From Coccinella septempunctata (Eukaryota > Arthropoda > Insecta > Coleoptera > Coccinellidae): DNA of 64,000 nt. Below, one piece after another: positions 1-11,482 of the stretch. The DNA lies in NCBI RefSeq assembly GCF_907165205.1, contig NC_058195.1:9610001-9674000 (forward strand), read 5' to 3'. Position 1 is the stretch's first letter. Each line of letters starts with the position of its first letter. Under the pieces are notes generated by a model. The model was not told the DNA's origin and did not search any database. It saw only the letters and a list, made by a program, of their open reading frames with translations. Both the position numbers and the translations under genes were made by a program.

Positions 1-995
1 CGAAGAACGTCATCTTACGGTGAGAGAACAAAGCTGTTAGTTCACCCTTCTTTCGCCTTTGATGAAGGTTTGCGATCTGTTCTTTTCCAAACCGCGAGAT
101 ATTCTGGGTAATATTAGATATATATTTGAATTTGGCTAGACCTGATTTTTCAAATAATTCGTGCATTCAGGTCAGGGGTCGAAAGAATATATATAATTTT
201 TACGGAGAGGAAAATCATATCATCTCATCAAATTTTTTCATTTACTTGGGGATGATCACAAACATCTGATCAAATATGAACCCCTCGTGAAGTATGGGGT
301 GTCAAAGATGGGAACTTTTCTCCAAGTGTTCCAAAATTGAAGGAATAATATACTTTTCGCTACTTTCTGGTTAAATTCAAATAGAAAACCTACTCTACAA
401 GTAATTCAATCCAGATATGAAACGAGATTGGAGCATGAGGTAACCCACTGTATACGATATTATTTTTTTCATATTTAGGGTGTCATATTGAGATGAAGAT
501 CAAAATTTCTAGCGATATCTGCACGCCTACTTCCAAGGAACAAAAAGGCGACAAAATCTGAAATCTCTCAATGATTTCGACACGCAAATCTATCGAACTA
601 TGCACAATATTATTCTGGTTTGAGTTTTTCAAATATTCATTCATGGTATGGTTGAAAATAAAACACCAAATATATTCCTGAAACGCCAAACAGTCAGAAG
701 GAAGGCGAAACTGAAGATATCATTTCTTTGAGCATGAAGATCGTGATGCTGTACTTTCGTTTATCCATTCAAACATATAATAAAGTTCTAATGAGATGAA
801 CCTCGTGACCCCGTCTGAAATGGGCTCCCATACGTAGTATGTGTCTCATTATATCTCTTCAAATATGCTCGGCCAAGAATAGTAACCAGATCATAATTCT
901 GATAAAATTCTCGTTGGAATGTGGAGTGAGATCTGTGTTTCTCAACCGAGAATTGTTGAATAGTTGCAGCTATCGAAATTGTCGAACTACATTGT
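1..995. other. No recognised feature
   Basis: AT-rich sequence with only short open frames of fewer than 75 codons. None resembles a protein I know, and I see no tRNA, tandem repeat or transposon end. Confidence 0.4.
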
Positions 996-1920
996 ATACA
1001 GGGTATTCGTTGAAGTAGAAATGCAAGTTACTTGGTCTAATACACCTTTTAATTCCACATATTATAAATCCTATGCCTCAGAAGGGGTATATACAAAGTG
1101 TTTTCGAAGGTTTTTTTTCACAGAAGGTAGAACTCATCGAAATAAGCCGTTTAGCCAAAAATTGCCTATATGAGATATCCAAGATGGCCCAGAAGTTCGA
1201 CAAAATTTCATTGAATTTCAAGTAGGGGACAGTGGAAGGTGACTCCGGCATCGCAAAAACGAAACAAAACATGAAAATGGCTGGACAATGAAAGGTTTAG
1301 TACCAAGTTCATCGGATTAGATGCATCAGGTCACTTTTGAGAGAATCATAATTGTTGTATCGTGCAATTTAGGATGAAAAGAAATGTAGAGAATCTAGGC
1401 AGTTTCTTGAAAGTGCTTATGTTAGTTATGTTGAAAAAGTGCTATGATGTTTCCCCATTTCAACCCATTATTACGATGATTGTTGGAATGTTCAAACAAG
1501 AAGATTGTGATGATGATTTCGACAAATCTATTGGTGATATTTTGAAGTATTACTCTTTTTTTTACACTTGTGTCCTAAGTCTCTTCTGTCAGTTGGTATC
1601 GAAATGAGCCAATTCATAAAATCCATTATAAGTTACTAAAAAATAATGAGAATAATTCGGCAATCCTAAGTCTTCATTTTCAACACCATGTAAATATCAA
1701 ATGAGCCAATATCCTGACGAAACCACATGGTCGAATCAGGGGATAAGTTTTTCCCACTGCTTTGCGATAATTCAGCTAACAAACGGTCTAGGGTCGTATA
1801 AAGATCTATTTCAGTAATCATTTTCAAGATTTGTATAGGTGATTTTTGGTGAAACGCTACATTTTGACCAGTTCTGCCTTCTGTTGAAAAAAAAAGCCTC
1901 ATCTTCAAATACACCCTGTA
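996..1920. repeat. TACAGGG-ended inverted-repeat element
   Basis: The left end begins TACAGGGTAT at 996 and the right end is its inverse, ACACCCTGTA, at 1911-1920. Behind the ends, 1110-1185 and 1815-1900 are imperfect inverted copies of each other; both carry a run of T followed by an ACAGAAGG-like motif and a CAAAAAT-like motif. The arrangement is that of a non-autonomous DNA transposon about 0.92 kb long, probably flanked by TA. The part 1170-1465 recurs at 16070-16371, so the family is dispersed. No transposase is visible. The superfamily is not proven. Confidence 0.55.
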
Positions 1921-2551
1921 TTTTACCACCTGTTTCTTCACGCAGAAAATATTAATGTTTTAAAGCAAGGAATCTGAATCTTTGCCGCATCTTCCAATAG
2001 AGACACTCTTCATAAGTTATTTGAAAATTCTTGAGAATTCACTCAATTTATCAGGCTATATGAAATTCAAGATGCAGGTTTATTGAATGATCTAAGAATT
2101 AATTTCCTGAATGACGAGTGTGAATATTAATTTGATCAGGTTAAATGTGAATAAAGCAATCTTCTGTTGCCACACGGTGTGGTGTTACTGCCATGACAGT
2201 TTAACACTAATGAATGGTTACAAACTCGACTGTCCATCAAATGTCACTTCTTATTACGCCTTCTGTCTCAATCACTTGTATATTTGAGCTCTCAATCTGA
2301 GAAGTCTTGAATTTAATTGTCCTCACCAGAAGTACCTTGAAGGCATTATGTTTTTTGCTTTACGTAGTGTTTTGACCTATGGTATTACATGAAATATGCA
2401 TTTAATGAAATATTCGTAAGTTACTTTTGCTTTCTCCACAATTTAATAAGTTTTGGGATGCATTGGAAATGGTGTAACGTTATGAGAATTTCGTAATTCC
2501 ATCTATTTCCAATCCATTTTTAATGGATTATAACCACTTTATCACAACATA
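1921..2551. other. No recognised feature
   Basis: Anonymous AT-rich spacer up to the TA at 2550-2551 where mariner copy 1 was inserted. No coding sequence or repeat recognised. Confidence 0.4.
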
Positions 2552-3796
2552 CGAGAATGTATTGATATCTAGTAAGCCTAGATCAAGCATAAAAAAATAT
2601 TGCGTTACCATAGCAACGAACAACAACTCAATAAAAGTGTCAGTGTGAAGTTTGAGGTCAAAAAAGTAAACCAGAGTTATGCAATAAATTAAAAGAAAGA
2701 TGTCCACCGGAATTGTGAAAATCGAAAAATTGGAATATCGAGCCATCATCAAGTATCTGTATTTAAAAGGGTTAAGAGGTAAGGAGATTTACGAAGATCT
2801 GCTTAATACCATTGGTGATCAATGTTCCTCGCGTACGACCGTTAAAAATTGGACTGCAAGCTTCAAAAGAGGTAAATTTTCCATTGAAGATGATGACCGA
2901 TCGGGAAGGCCAGTTTCTGTGTCAGTCCCCGAAAATATCGATGCAGTTCATGGACATGATTTTATCAGACCGTCGAATTGGGCTAAAATGGATATCTGAA
3001 GCACTGAATATTTCACACGAACGCGTTTATCATATAGTTCACGTCAATTTGGACATGAGGAAAATTGCTGCAAAATGAATCCCCAAATGTTCGAATGTTG
3101 ACCGAAAGCGTGCAAGGGTAGAAGCGTTCGATCTGTGCTCGATTTGAAAACGATGTAGACTTCTTGAACCGAATTGTTACTAGGGATGAGACTTGGGTAC
3201 ATTTCTACAATCCAGAAACAAAGCAACTATCGATGGAATGGCGACATTCTGGTTTTCCAAGAACCAAGAAGTTTCGTGTCCAAAAATCTGCTGGAAAAGT
3301 TCTTGCTTCAGTTTTTTGGGATTGCCATGGAGTAATCACGATTGATTTTTTGGATAATGGTAGAACAATAACCGGAGATTACTATTCGACATTACTGACC
3401 ACTCTACGGAAAAAATTATAGAGAAAAGACGGGGAAAGCTATCCAAAGGTGTTTTGTTTTTGCAGGACAACGCCCCTGCACACAAATCTCATGTTGCCAT
3501 GCAAAAAATTCGTGATTTAGGGTTTGAATTACTAGAACACCCCCCTTATTCACCAGATTTGGCTCTAACCGACTATCATCTTTTTCCTCGACTGAAAAAA
3601 CTTTATAAGGTAGTAAATTTTCTTCAAACGAGGAGGTAATGAAAGCTGTGGAGGTCTGGTTTGCAGAGCAAGAAGAAACTTTATTTTTGAAAGGTCAAGA
3701 GACGTTGCAGGTTCGCTGTAATAAATGTATCCAATTAAGAGGAGAATATGTTGAGTAATAAAATATTTTGACATTAAATTTTTCAATATATCCTCG
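2552..3796 (+). mobile_element. mariner copy 1, full length
   Basis: A 1,245-bp element flanked by the TA dinucleotides expected of mariner target duplication (2550-2551 and 3797-3798). The terminal inverted repeats are about 30 bp: the left begins CGAGAATGTATTGA and the right, read inverted, begins CGAGGATATATTGA. Six copies of this family lie in the window (2.55, 18.87, 20.84, 42.46, 52.90 and 62.02 kb). The right flank, 3799-3880, resembles repeat Q, so this copy probably inserted next to or into an old Q fragment. Confidence 0.9.
2700..3758 (+). pseudogene. mariner transposase, frameshifted
   Basis: This is a broken mariner-family transposase, the cut-and-paste enzyme for this element. 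The start at 2700 gives an MSTGIVKIEK N-terminus shared with the other copies, followed by a helix-turn-helix region. A small insertion near 2950 shifts the frame, a stop replaces a tryptophan codon near 3076, and more lesions lie at 3125-3165. The catalytic D,D34D pattern is still readable: DETWVHF near 3187, LQDNAPAHKS near 3457 and a TDYHLFP motif near 3570, with 34 residues between the second and third Asp. The frame breaks again at 3421 and 3639. The protein cannot be made from this copy. The motifs resemble the mellifera-type mariner lineage, but that subfamily call is inference. Confidence 0.9.
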
Positions 3797-3798
3797 TA

Positions 3799-3885
3799 AA
3801 GTAGCTGTCTTTCAACAACCCAAGAACAGAAGAATCATAACTTGGAAATGGTAGGCGAAAGACCCTCTCAGCGAAGTGCCAAAAT
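3799..3885 (+). repeat. Relic fragment of repeat Q
   Basis: About 80 bp containing AAGAACAGAAGAATCAT and CGAAAGACCCTC match the coding-like part of repeat Q at 47545-47610 and, inverted, at 60700-60770. It is strongly diverged and lacks the rest of Q. Confidence 0.5.
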
Positions 3886-5477
3886 CTTCTTGAGAACAAA
3901 TTTTCATCGAATTCATTCGAATTTTACATTTCGAAATTGAAGCTCGGTTACTTCCCAATAATGCTATGAAGATCAAAATCGATATCCTATCTCGCATTTC
4001 AGATTTTAAAAATCACGACACCGATAAAATCTCATGTAATCTTCACCTGAAACTTTTTTCTTATTCTCGTTTCATCGTGTGGCCCCAAGCCCTCGCTCTG
4101 TGTGTTCTCTTCAAGCAAAGTCAGCCGGGTATGGACCGTAAGATGCAAGCAGTAACCACTCTTGATATCTAATAACACTAATTGTTGCTAATAAACATAA
4201 AAATTGGATGCAGCCGCAGGAAGTACAGGTACAGGAGAGAGGTGGACTGAAAGAGTTCCTCATGTTGTGGATGAATCTGTTATTTGTCGTCAGAATCACA
4301 GATGGATTTCGAACTTGGTATCTACACATTATATTAATAAGTGTTCAGGTTTCAGAAGTTCGTTGACTTTTTCCCAAATATGGATAGTAGCCTAGGTAAA
4401 TTAGGTCGGAAAAAACCGTGCTTCCTAAAAATTTGAGAGAATTTCCTGCCAGGGCTCAACTTTTGGGGACCAAGAATCCTCGAAATTCTAGCCTTTTTTT
4501 GTTTTCTCACAGAACCTAGAGACGCAGAGGTTCGCAAAGTTTGGAATACTAGCACCATCAACAAACTTTGGAAATTGCAATGAGGTTATTGAGAAATTAG
4601 GATCTACTCTTGAGGATGGTAACTCATTATGAAATTTGAAATCAAACAAAACGACCCTTGTATAAATTGCTGAAGATGCTCAAAACATCTGACATGTCGA
4701 TAGATCATGAACTATTAAATATTTTTCTGGCCTGCAGAACTCTGGCAGGTCCCAGGTACTCTACAGGTGATATGCTGTTTTGTCTCTTTTGTTGAGTGAC
4801 CCTCTAACGATGTAAGGGCAGGATGGGCAACCATACCAAGAATGTTAGAGAGGTTTTTTAGTGACTATCCAAACACCAAGCAGAAGAAGTCACAAGACAT
4901 CTCACTTTATCGTAGATCCATTGTGTATTTTCTTCTTCTGTAAAATGTGCTTAAATTTTGTATTTTTTATTATTCCGCTAGTGCATGAAGTGGTATTTTA
5001 TTCGGATCATAAGTATGGACAAAACTTCAATTATGAGGTCATCGTGGATGAACTGATTCATATCTGCCATTGATATTCATTGTGATCGTTGCTGTGTTAA
5101 ATTTCGAACTTCAACAGAATTCAGAGGACATCTTAGAGCAACACGACCATCTCGGGTACGATCTAGAGGCGTCTCAATCCCACCTCACAATTGTGTGATT
5201 CTGAGAAGGAAGCCCAAGTGTAAATTACAATATTCTCCGCTTTTGTCCGACTTTTTTCCATCAGCCCATTGATAATCGGATCTTTATAGATGAATATCCG
5301 AGAGGCAATTGTGTGTGTGAGAAACACATATAAACCACTTCTTGCTCCCTTCATGGCGATTACTATCGATGGCTTCCATGGTTTTCGATCTGTTCCGGCA
5401 CTTTTTGTTGTCTCTTTGTTTGATCAAGAATAAAACAGAGAACGAATTAGGTTAAAACGTGCGTGGTCGCCAGAAGA
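3886..5477. other. No recognised feature
   Basis: About 1.6 kb of anonymous sequence. Open frames are short (up to 72 codons), unrelated to known proteins, and overlap each other on both strands. No structured RNA or tandem repeat was noticed. Confidence 0.35.
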
Positions 5478-5853
5478 ATGTGAAACCTGACTTTTTTGTC
5501 GATTAATTGCTTGTTTCCATCATCTGGGATTTTATAAGCGTTGTCTCTCGTATTTTTTGGGTTTGAGAAATGCGGGAATGAGTGTTCTTTTACTCATGTC
5601 ACATGCCACATGTCATTTTAAAAGACAACTATTGAAATGGTTCAGTTATACAGGGTGTAATGAATGGTTGCGAAAATTGTTTAGGGGTGACTCCTTGTCA
5701 AGATTTAGTGTGGGTCTTTCACATAATATTTATTTTTGGGCATTCCTTACTTAGATGCAGCTTCCGAAATCACATATAAAAAATCACACCTTGAATTTTT
5801 CAGCATTTTTTTGTATTGTTGATAAATTTATCATACCAAGTGTGTAGGGTATA
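5478..5853 (+). repeat. Direct repeat D, left copy
   Basis: This stretch recurs almost unchanged at 7115-7497. Both copies contain a short open frame beginning MGLRNAGMSV and an internal TACAGGGTGTAATGAATG. They differ at only a few positions, for example an inserted ATCATTATAT near 7470, so the duplication is young compared with most repeats here. Function unknown; the open frame has no recognisable domain. Confidence 0.8.
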
Positions 5854-5855
5854 TA

Positions 5856-7076
5856 TACTTCATTCAAATTTATTTTAGCAGTCGGTTGGCCATGAAATAA
5901 TTTTCTCAAGTTTTTGTAACTAGAACGAAGTTAAGTTGGGACTCATGAAATGTCGTTAATGTCATAACGCCCATATAACGCCGTTGCCACAACTAATATC
6001 AATTTTTATTACGAAAATTCGAAAATGCCGAAAGTGATTGAAAAAAGAGACAGGGTTTCAGGAAGTGCTATTTAGAATTCAGGTCCGCTCATTCAAATAG
6101 TTATACCCTGATATTCTAAAATCCACAATACGTCAGACGGTAGCGAACATATTCAAGGTAAGAGAATTTATATAGTGTTTCATCTGAATCTAAACGACTT
6201 ATATTTCAGCTGAATATTTCCACAATCAGAAAGATTGTGAATGAAGAGGATGACGAAGAATTTCCTTCTATTGGGAGACCCAAAAAAGTGGTGGCATTTC
6301 AGAATTTTATGTTTGAGTGAATTAATGCGAAAAGTTTACTTTCGATTTTCGATAAATGTCATCGGAGAATAAGTTCCCTAAAATGGATTTTTTTATTTTT
6401 CATTTGACTTGTCCTATACAATGTAAATGTCTTAAGGTACTAATAAATACATATAATTATTATTATTACATCAATGTATTAAGATGAATAGCCACAAATA
6501 CGCGCAAGTTGCCCTGTTACTTGTTTATTCATGTGAAATTTGGTTCAAAGGTGAAGTTTATCTTAACTTGAAACTTCCTTCAATTCCTTTTACTTCCATT
6601 GATGCAAGATGATTTTTGTTGAAGAATTTAACATTCTTATAATTATCAGTTAATTCCTTCGGGAGATACCCATTCCCAACCACTGCATCAAATGCATTTC
6701 ATCTTCGAGTTATTATTTTTGAAATCTACAAATGATGTAAGCCAAAGAAGATAACGAACATTAACTCTCCTCAAGCTAGTGCATATTATGATATACTGAT
6801 CTCTTGTATTTTCCATGCAAATAACTGGATTGGGTATGCCTTCAATCAGTTTGTATAAACTTCAATTATGTTCGTCACATATTTTCCGAAGATATTCGAC
6901 ATTGTGATAAAATACGTAATAACAAAAACTTTTACGTAGAACGGGCAACATAGCGTTGATTTAAAACCCAAAAATGTTTTGACAAGCTTCATAACCCCAC
7001 ATTTTTGTACTATACAGAGTGAAATGTGTCAAATTTCCATGGCCAACCGACTGCTAAAATAAAAGTGAATGAAGTA
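5856..7076 (+). mobile_element. TA-flanked DNA transposon, copy 1
   Basis: A 1,221-bp element flanked by TA (5854-5855 and 7077-7078). Its inverted repeats are ~40 bp, starting TACTTCATTCA and containing GCAGTCGGTTGGCCATG. A second copy, inverted, is at 10264-11441. Near 6025-6300 the plus strand carries the decayed start of a transposase-like gene. It reads an ATG at 6025, a helix-turn-helix-like stretch (STIRQTVANIFK), an apparent intron (GTAAGAG at 6159 to TTTCAG at 6209), a second helix-like stretch (NISTIRKIVNEE), then GRPKK, a basic AT-hook-like motif. The rest is not open. The TA target and this N-terminus point to the IS630/Tc1/mariner superfamily, by inference. Confidence 0.75.
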
Positions 7077-7078
7077 TA

Positions 7079-7500
7079 TTGAAATGGTTCAGTTATACAG
7101 GGTGTAATGAATGAATGTGAAACCTGACTTTTTTGTCGATTAATTGCTTGTTTCCATCATCTGGGATTTTATAAGCGTTGTCTCTCGTATTTTTTGGGTT
7201 TGAGAAATGCGGGAATGAGTGTTCTTTTACTCATGTCACATGCCACATGTCATTTTAAAAGACAACTATTGAAATGGTTCAGTTATACAGGGTGTAATGA
7301 ATGGTTGCGAAAATTGTTTAGGGGTGACTCCTTGTCAAGATTTAGTGTGGATCTTTCACATAATATTTATTTTTGGGCATTCCCTACTAAGATGCAGCTT
7401 CCGAAATCACATATAAAAAATCACACCTTAAATTTTTCAGCATTTTTTTGTATTGTTGATAAATTTATCATATCATTATATCAAGTATGTAGGGTATATA
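7079..7500 (+). repeat. Direct repeat D, right copy, with a rearranged joint
   Basis: 7115-7497 repeats 5478-5853. Immediately before it, 7078-7112 duplicates a 34-bp internal piece of the repeat (matching 5632-5665, around GGTTCAGTTATACAGGG). The order is therefore D, transposon, internal piece of D, then full D again. This needs a rearrangement or unequal tandem duplication, not a single insertion. Confidence 0.75.
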
Positions 7501-9197
7501 GGTGAGTTAATTTAAATGTCAACCTTACCAGAAATGCTTTAAGTTTAAGGCCTCTATCCATTATATTTTTACATCCTCAGCAATTGCTGAGGATGGTTTG
7601 GTGTTTAACAACACGTTGTTTATCATAGACTGATGGAGTTAAAGTTGTCGAATTCGCATTTGTATTTTGAGGTAAATGAAATAGGTTAGGTACACACTTT
7701 CTCGTGGTATAATGACTTGACTTAAATAATATGCTTTGAATATGAGCCAAAAGTTATAAAAATCGAGAAGTTTGAATCAGCGAAACTGTAATTGGAATGA
7801 TAAATCTTTATTTTTTAAAAAATTTTCCAAACTTCTTTAGAGTTTTCCTCATTATTCTTCAACTATAGAAATGAGTAGATTGGAGACAGAGAATATACTT
7901 TCCTTGTGATATCTAAGAGATTCCGTATCAAATTTTATGGAATTATTCACGATACTTTCTGTGGAAAAGTCTACAAAGTGAACCATAGGGTTTCTTGAAA
8001 TGCACATGTTTAAAAAAGGAAAGTGGTGAAGAATTTCTCATTGAATTCGATTCCTATGCTTCGTTGATGAAAATAATGAACCGAAATGATCAATCTGAAT
8101 CACACATTTGGAATTTCGATCCATAGAAGAATATCATCGAGCCTTCGATGGTCCGAATTCGAATTCTCATACGTACAAAAGTACAATGGAGATGACCGCT
8201 TAAGATTTCTCAGATTGAATCAACAGGATACCTTAATAGATACACTTAGTGGGTGGTTATTACATATTACATTACACACCATATATTAAACCTGTTTTTT
8301 CGATCCACAAAGAGAGTGAACGGCTTACCGACAAACACTAAAATCCTGATGGTAGTAGTGTGTGGCCGGTGCCGGCATTATAACAGAAGTAATAATAGAT
8401 TCAGGCTCAAACGGTATATCCTTCAATTTATTCAATGCAATTTTGGGTTTTGAAGTGGCCGATAGTTGATTAAATTCGATTTCGGAATGGGAAAAATAAT
8501 GTATCTTATCATCTGGCTTCTCTGGCTTTATTGTGGCTATAGAAATAGTAAAAAGTAACGCACAACATACTCATCTGAAGGAACATGCTCAAACAGATCA
8601 ATATTAGATCAAATTACTCGACTTTTCATATATAATTAAGGACTGCACTTATTAGCAGTGCAGTGTTATTGAATTCAAATTTTTACCTTTTCTAGGTATT
8701 TTAAGGTCAATGACATACACAGTGTTATCGGAAACATCCTTTTTTCCTAGGGTAGTAATTGATGAAAGAATATTCATGAATAAATTTATGAAAAATGAAT
8801 GATATTATTACTCTTCTTACACTCTTTACTTGACTCTCGAGGCGTTATGAATTATATCGGAACGAAAGCAAAAGAGAATATGTGAACCCTCCCACTTCTT
8901 CAGATGATGGTAGAGACTCCGGTTATAATATGGGACGATGCATTAAAAATATTATCACAGAGTGGATGTATCCTTAGGGCACCTAAAACCGTTCATATAA
9001 GAATGGATTCGATGATTCAATGAAGATAGTATCGTATACTTGTGAATTGTTCATAATATTTCTATCGAGAGTTCAAAAAGATTCAGACTCAAGTAGGCTA
9101 AGGAATACTGAAGTTGATGTTTGTTCACTGAACTTTTCTTTGAACTATTTCATGTTTTGAAGATGAAAATATATATGTAAACAATGATGACACCATA
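7501..9197. other. No recognised feature
   Basis: About 1.7 kb of anonymous AT-rich sequence. Open frames reach only 67 codons and none is recognisable. A short perfect hairpin (GCACT...AGTGC, near 8646-8665) has no obvious role. Confidence 0.35.
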
Positions 9198-9696
9198 CAG
9201 GTTGAGTTTTGTACCGGTACATATATTTTGAGAGAAGATTCCTTAGTTCGAATGAAACAGTTTTTTCCTTGAGGATTTTTCCAACTTGTTCGGTTTAAAA
9301 GATACAGGCTGTTGAGAATCCATACAAAATGTGATTTTCATTTGTATCACAAAAACGATTTTATCGAAAGGAAGGATTTTCGGGATATGGGTTTTTATTG
9401 ATGAGATGAATCTTTTCCGAACACAAATTTCCACCTACGTCTTCCAATTTCTTCATATGACCATTAATATTGAGTATTTGAGTTTGGTACTGAAAATCAT
9501 TATATAGGTACCATAAAAATGAAAGAAATTCAAGGAAACCAACTCTTAAAAGTAAGCTGAATTCTCACTTATTAATATGAATCATATTTTCTCGTAAAAT
9601 GCGGCGTTTTTGATTTATTCGATATTAAAAATACAAAATATCTATACGATTCGAAAAATTGGGAATATACTAAATGCAACTCTGTCTGAAACATCT

Positions 9697-9812
9697 GCAG
9701 ATATGTGTTGTCATAGATTCAGCTTGTTATTCTGAAAGGAATTTTGTGTACCACCAGCATAGTTACCTTCAGAATAACTAGCTGAATCTACGATACTACA
9801 CATCTGTGGACG
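9697..9812. repeat. Central palindrome of the foldback element
   Basis: Arms of about 45 bp: a CAGATATGTGTTGTCATAGATTCAGC-like arm ending in TTATTCTGAA, mirrored by TTCAGAATAA and GCTGAATCTACGATACTACACATCTG-like sequence. The loop is about 20 nt. It lies midway between the two element ends and forms the tip of the large hairpin. Confidence 0.8.
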
Positions 9813-10263
9813 TTTTGAACAGAGTTGTATTCAGCCAAAGTGCTGAATTTTTCAAATCTAACCAATAATTTTTAATTTTTGAACATCAAATTGATCGAAA
9901 ACGGCTCATTGTACCAGAAAATATGAAGAATACTTGTATTTCACAGAACGTTCAAATATTCAGTAGATAGCGTTTAACTTAGTTCCAAGAGTTGAGTTCT
10001 TTGAATTTTTGGTATTTTTATGGTACGTTATGGTCATAATGAGAGAACTGGAAGAAGTGGGTGATATGTTGTTTTCGAAAAAGATTCATTAAATAAATGA
10101 AAAATCACATTCCGAAATTCATTTCATTCGAAAGCACCGTTTGTGAGATAGAACTACAAATAACATTTTTTTATGGTTTTTCAACAGCCTGTATCTTGTA
10201 AACAGAGCCGATTCGGGAAGAATGGTAAGGGAAAAAAGTGTTTCCCATAACCTCAACAATCTA

Positions 10264-11441
10264 TACTCTATTCACTTTTATTTTAGCATTCGGTTGGCCA
10301 TGGAAATTTGACACATTTCACTCTGTATAGTACGAAAATGTGGGCTTATGACGCTTGTCGTAACATTTTTGGGTTTTAAATCAACGCTATGTTGCCCGTT
10401 CTACGTAAAAGTTTCTGTTATTACGTATTATATCACAATGTCGAATCTCTTCAGAAAATATGTGACGAACATAATTGAACATTATACAAACTGATTGAAG
10501 GCATACCAAATCCAGTTATTTGCATGGAAAAAACAAGAGATCTGTGTGATATCATAATATGCACTAGCTTGAGGAGAGTTAATGTTCGTTTTATTCTTTG
10601 GCTAAAGTTTGAATACGTTACATCAGTTGTAGATTTCAAAAATATTAACCCAAAGATGAAATACATATGATGCAGTGGTTGGGAATGGGTATTCCTCGAA
10701 GGAATCAACAGATAATTACAAGAATGTTAACAAACAACAAAAATCATCTTGCACCAATATAAGTAAAAAGAATTAAAGAAAGTTTTAAGTCAAGATGAAC
10801 TTCACCTTTGAACAAAAATTTCACATGAATAAACAATAATTAACAGGACAACTGGCGCGTATTTGTGGCTGTTCATCTTAATACATTGATATAATAATAA
10901 TAATTGGGTATTTATTGGTACCTTAAGACATTTTTAATGTATAGGAAAAGTCAAATGAAAAATAGAAAAATCAATTTTCGGGAACTTTTTGCATTAATTC
11001 ACTCAAACATAAAATTCTCAAATGCCACCATTTTTTTGAGTATCGCAATAGAAGGAAATTCTTTGTCATCCTCTTCATTCCCAATCTTTCTGATTGTGGA
11101 AATATTCAGCTGAAATATAAGTCATTTAGATTCAGATGAAACATAATATAAATTCTCAACACAATTTGTTCGCTACCGTTTGACGTATTGTTGATTTCAG
11201 AATATCAGGGTATAACTATTTGAATGAGCGGACCTGAATTCTAAATAGCACTTCCTGAAACCCCGTCTCTTTTTACAATCACTTTCGGCATTTTCGTAAT
11301 AAAAATTGATATTAGTTGTGGCAACGGCGTTATGACATTAACGGCATTTCATGAGTGCCAACCTGACTCCGTTCTAGTTACAAAAACTTAAGAAAATTAT
11401 TTCATGGCCAACCGACTGCTAAAATTAATGTGAATGCAGTA
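10264..11441 (-). mobile_element. TA-flanked DNA transposon, copy 2, nested
   Basis: A 1,178-bp copy of the element at 5856-7076, in the opposite orientation. Its ends carry the same GCAGTCGGTTGGCCATG-type repeats (GCATTCGG in the left end). TA duplications are at 10262-10263 and 11442-11443. Removing the element plus one TA restores a continuous foldback arm that matches the intact version at 40825-40900. The decayed transposase start seen in copy 1 is also present inverted near 11030-11290, and it is no longer open. This insertion is younger than the foldback element it sits in. Confidence 0.85.
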
Positions 11442-11482
11442 TACTGTTAAAATATTTGTACGAGTCAAAGACCCATCCTGTA

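Larger units (their letters stand above)
9198..11480. mobile_element. Long-hairpin (foldback) element, split by an insertion
   Basis: Ends are TACAGG at 9196 and CCTGTA at 11477-11482, with TA on each side. The left arm (9198 to ~9690) is an imperfect inverted copy of the right arm (~9820-10261, continued at 11442-11480). Shared arm motifs include GATACAGGCTGTTGA (left, 9301-9315; right, inverted, 10184-10197), a CTTCCAATTTCTTCAT-like block and TACCATAAAAATG. The centre is itself a palindrome at 9697-9812. Removing the nested transposon leaves about 1.1 kb that is nearly all hairpin. No transposase is visible, so this is a non-autonomous element. End fragments of the family lie at 12533-12555/13959-13998 and 40825-40945. 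Confidence 0.8.
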
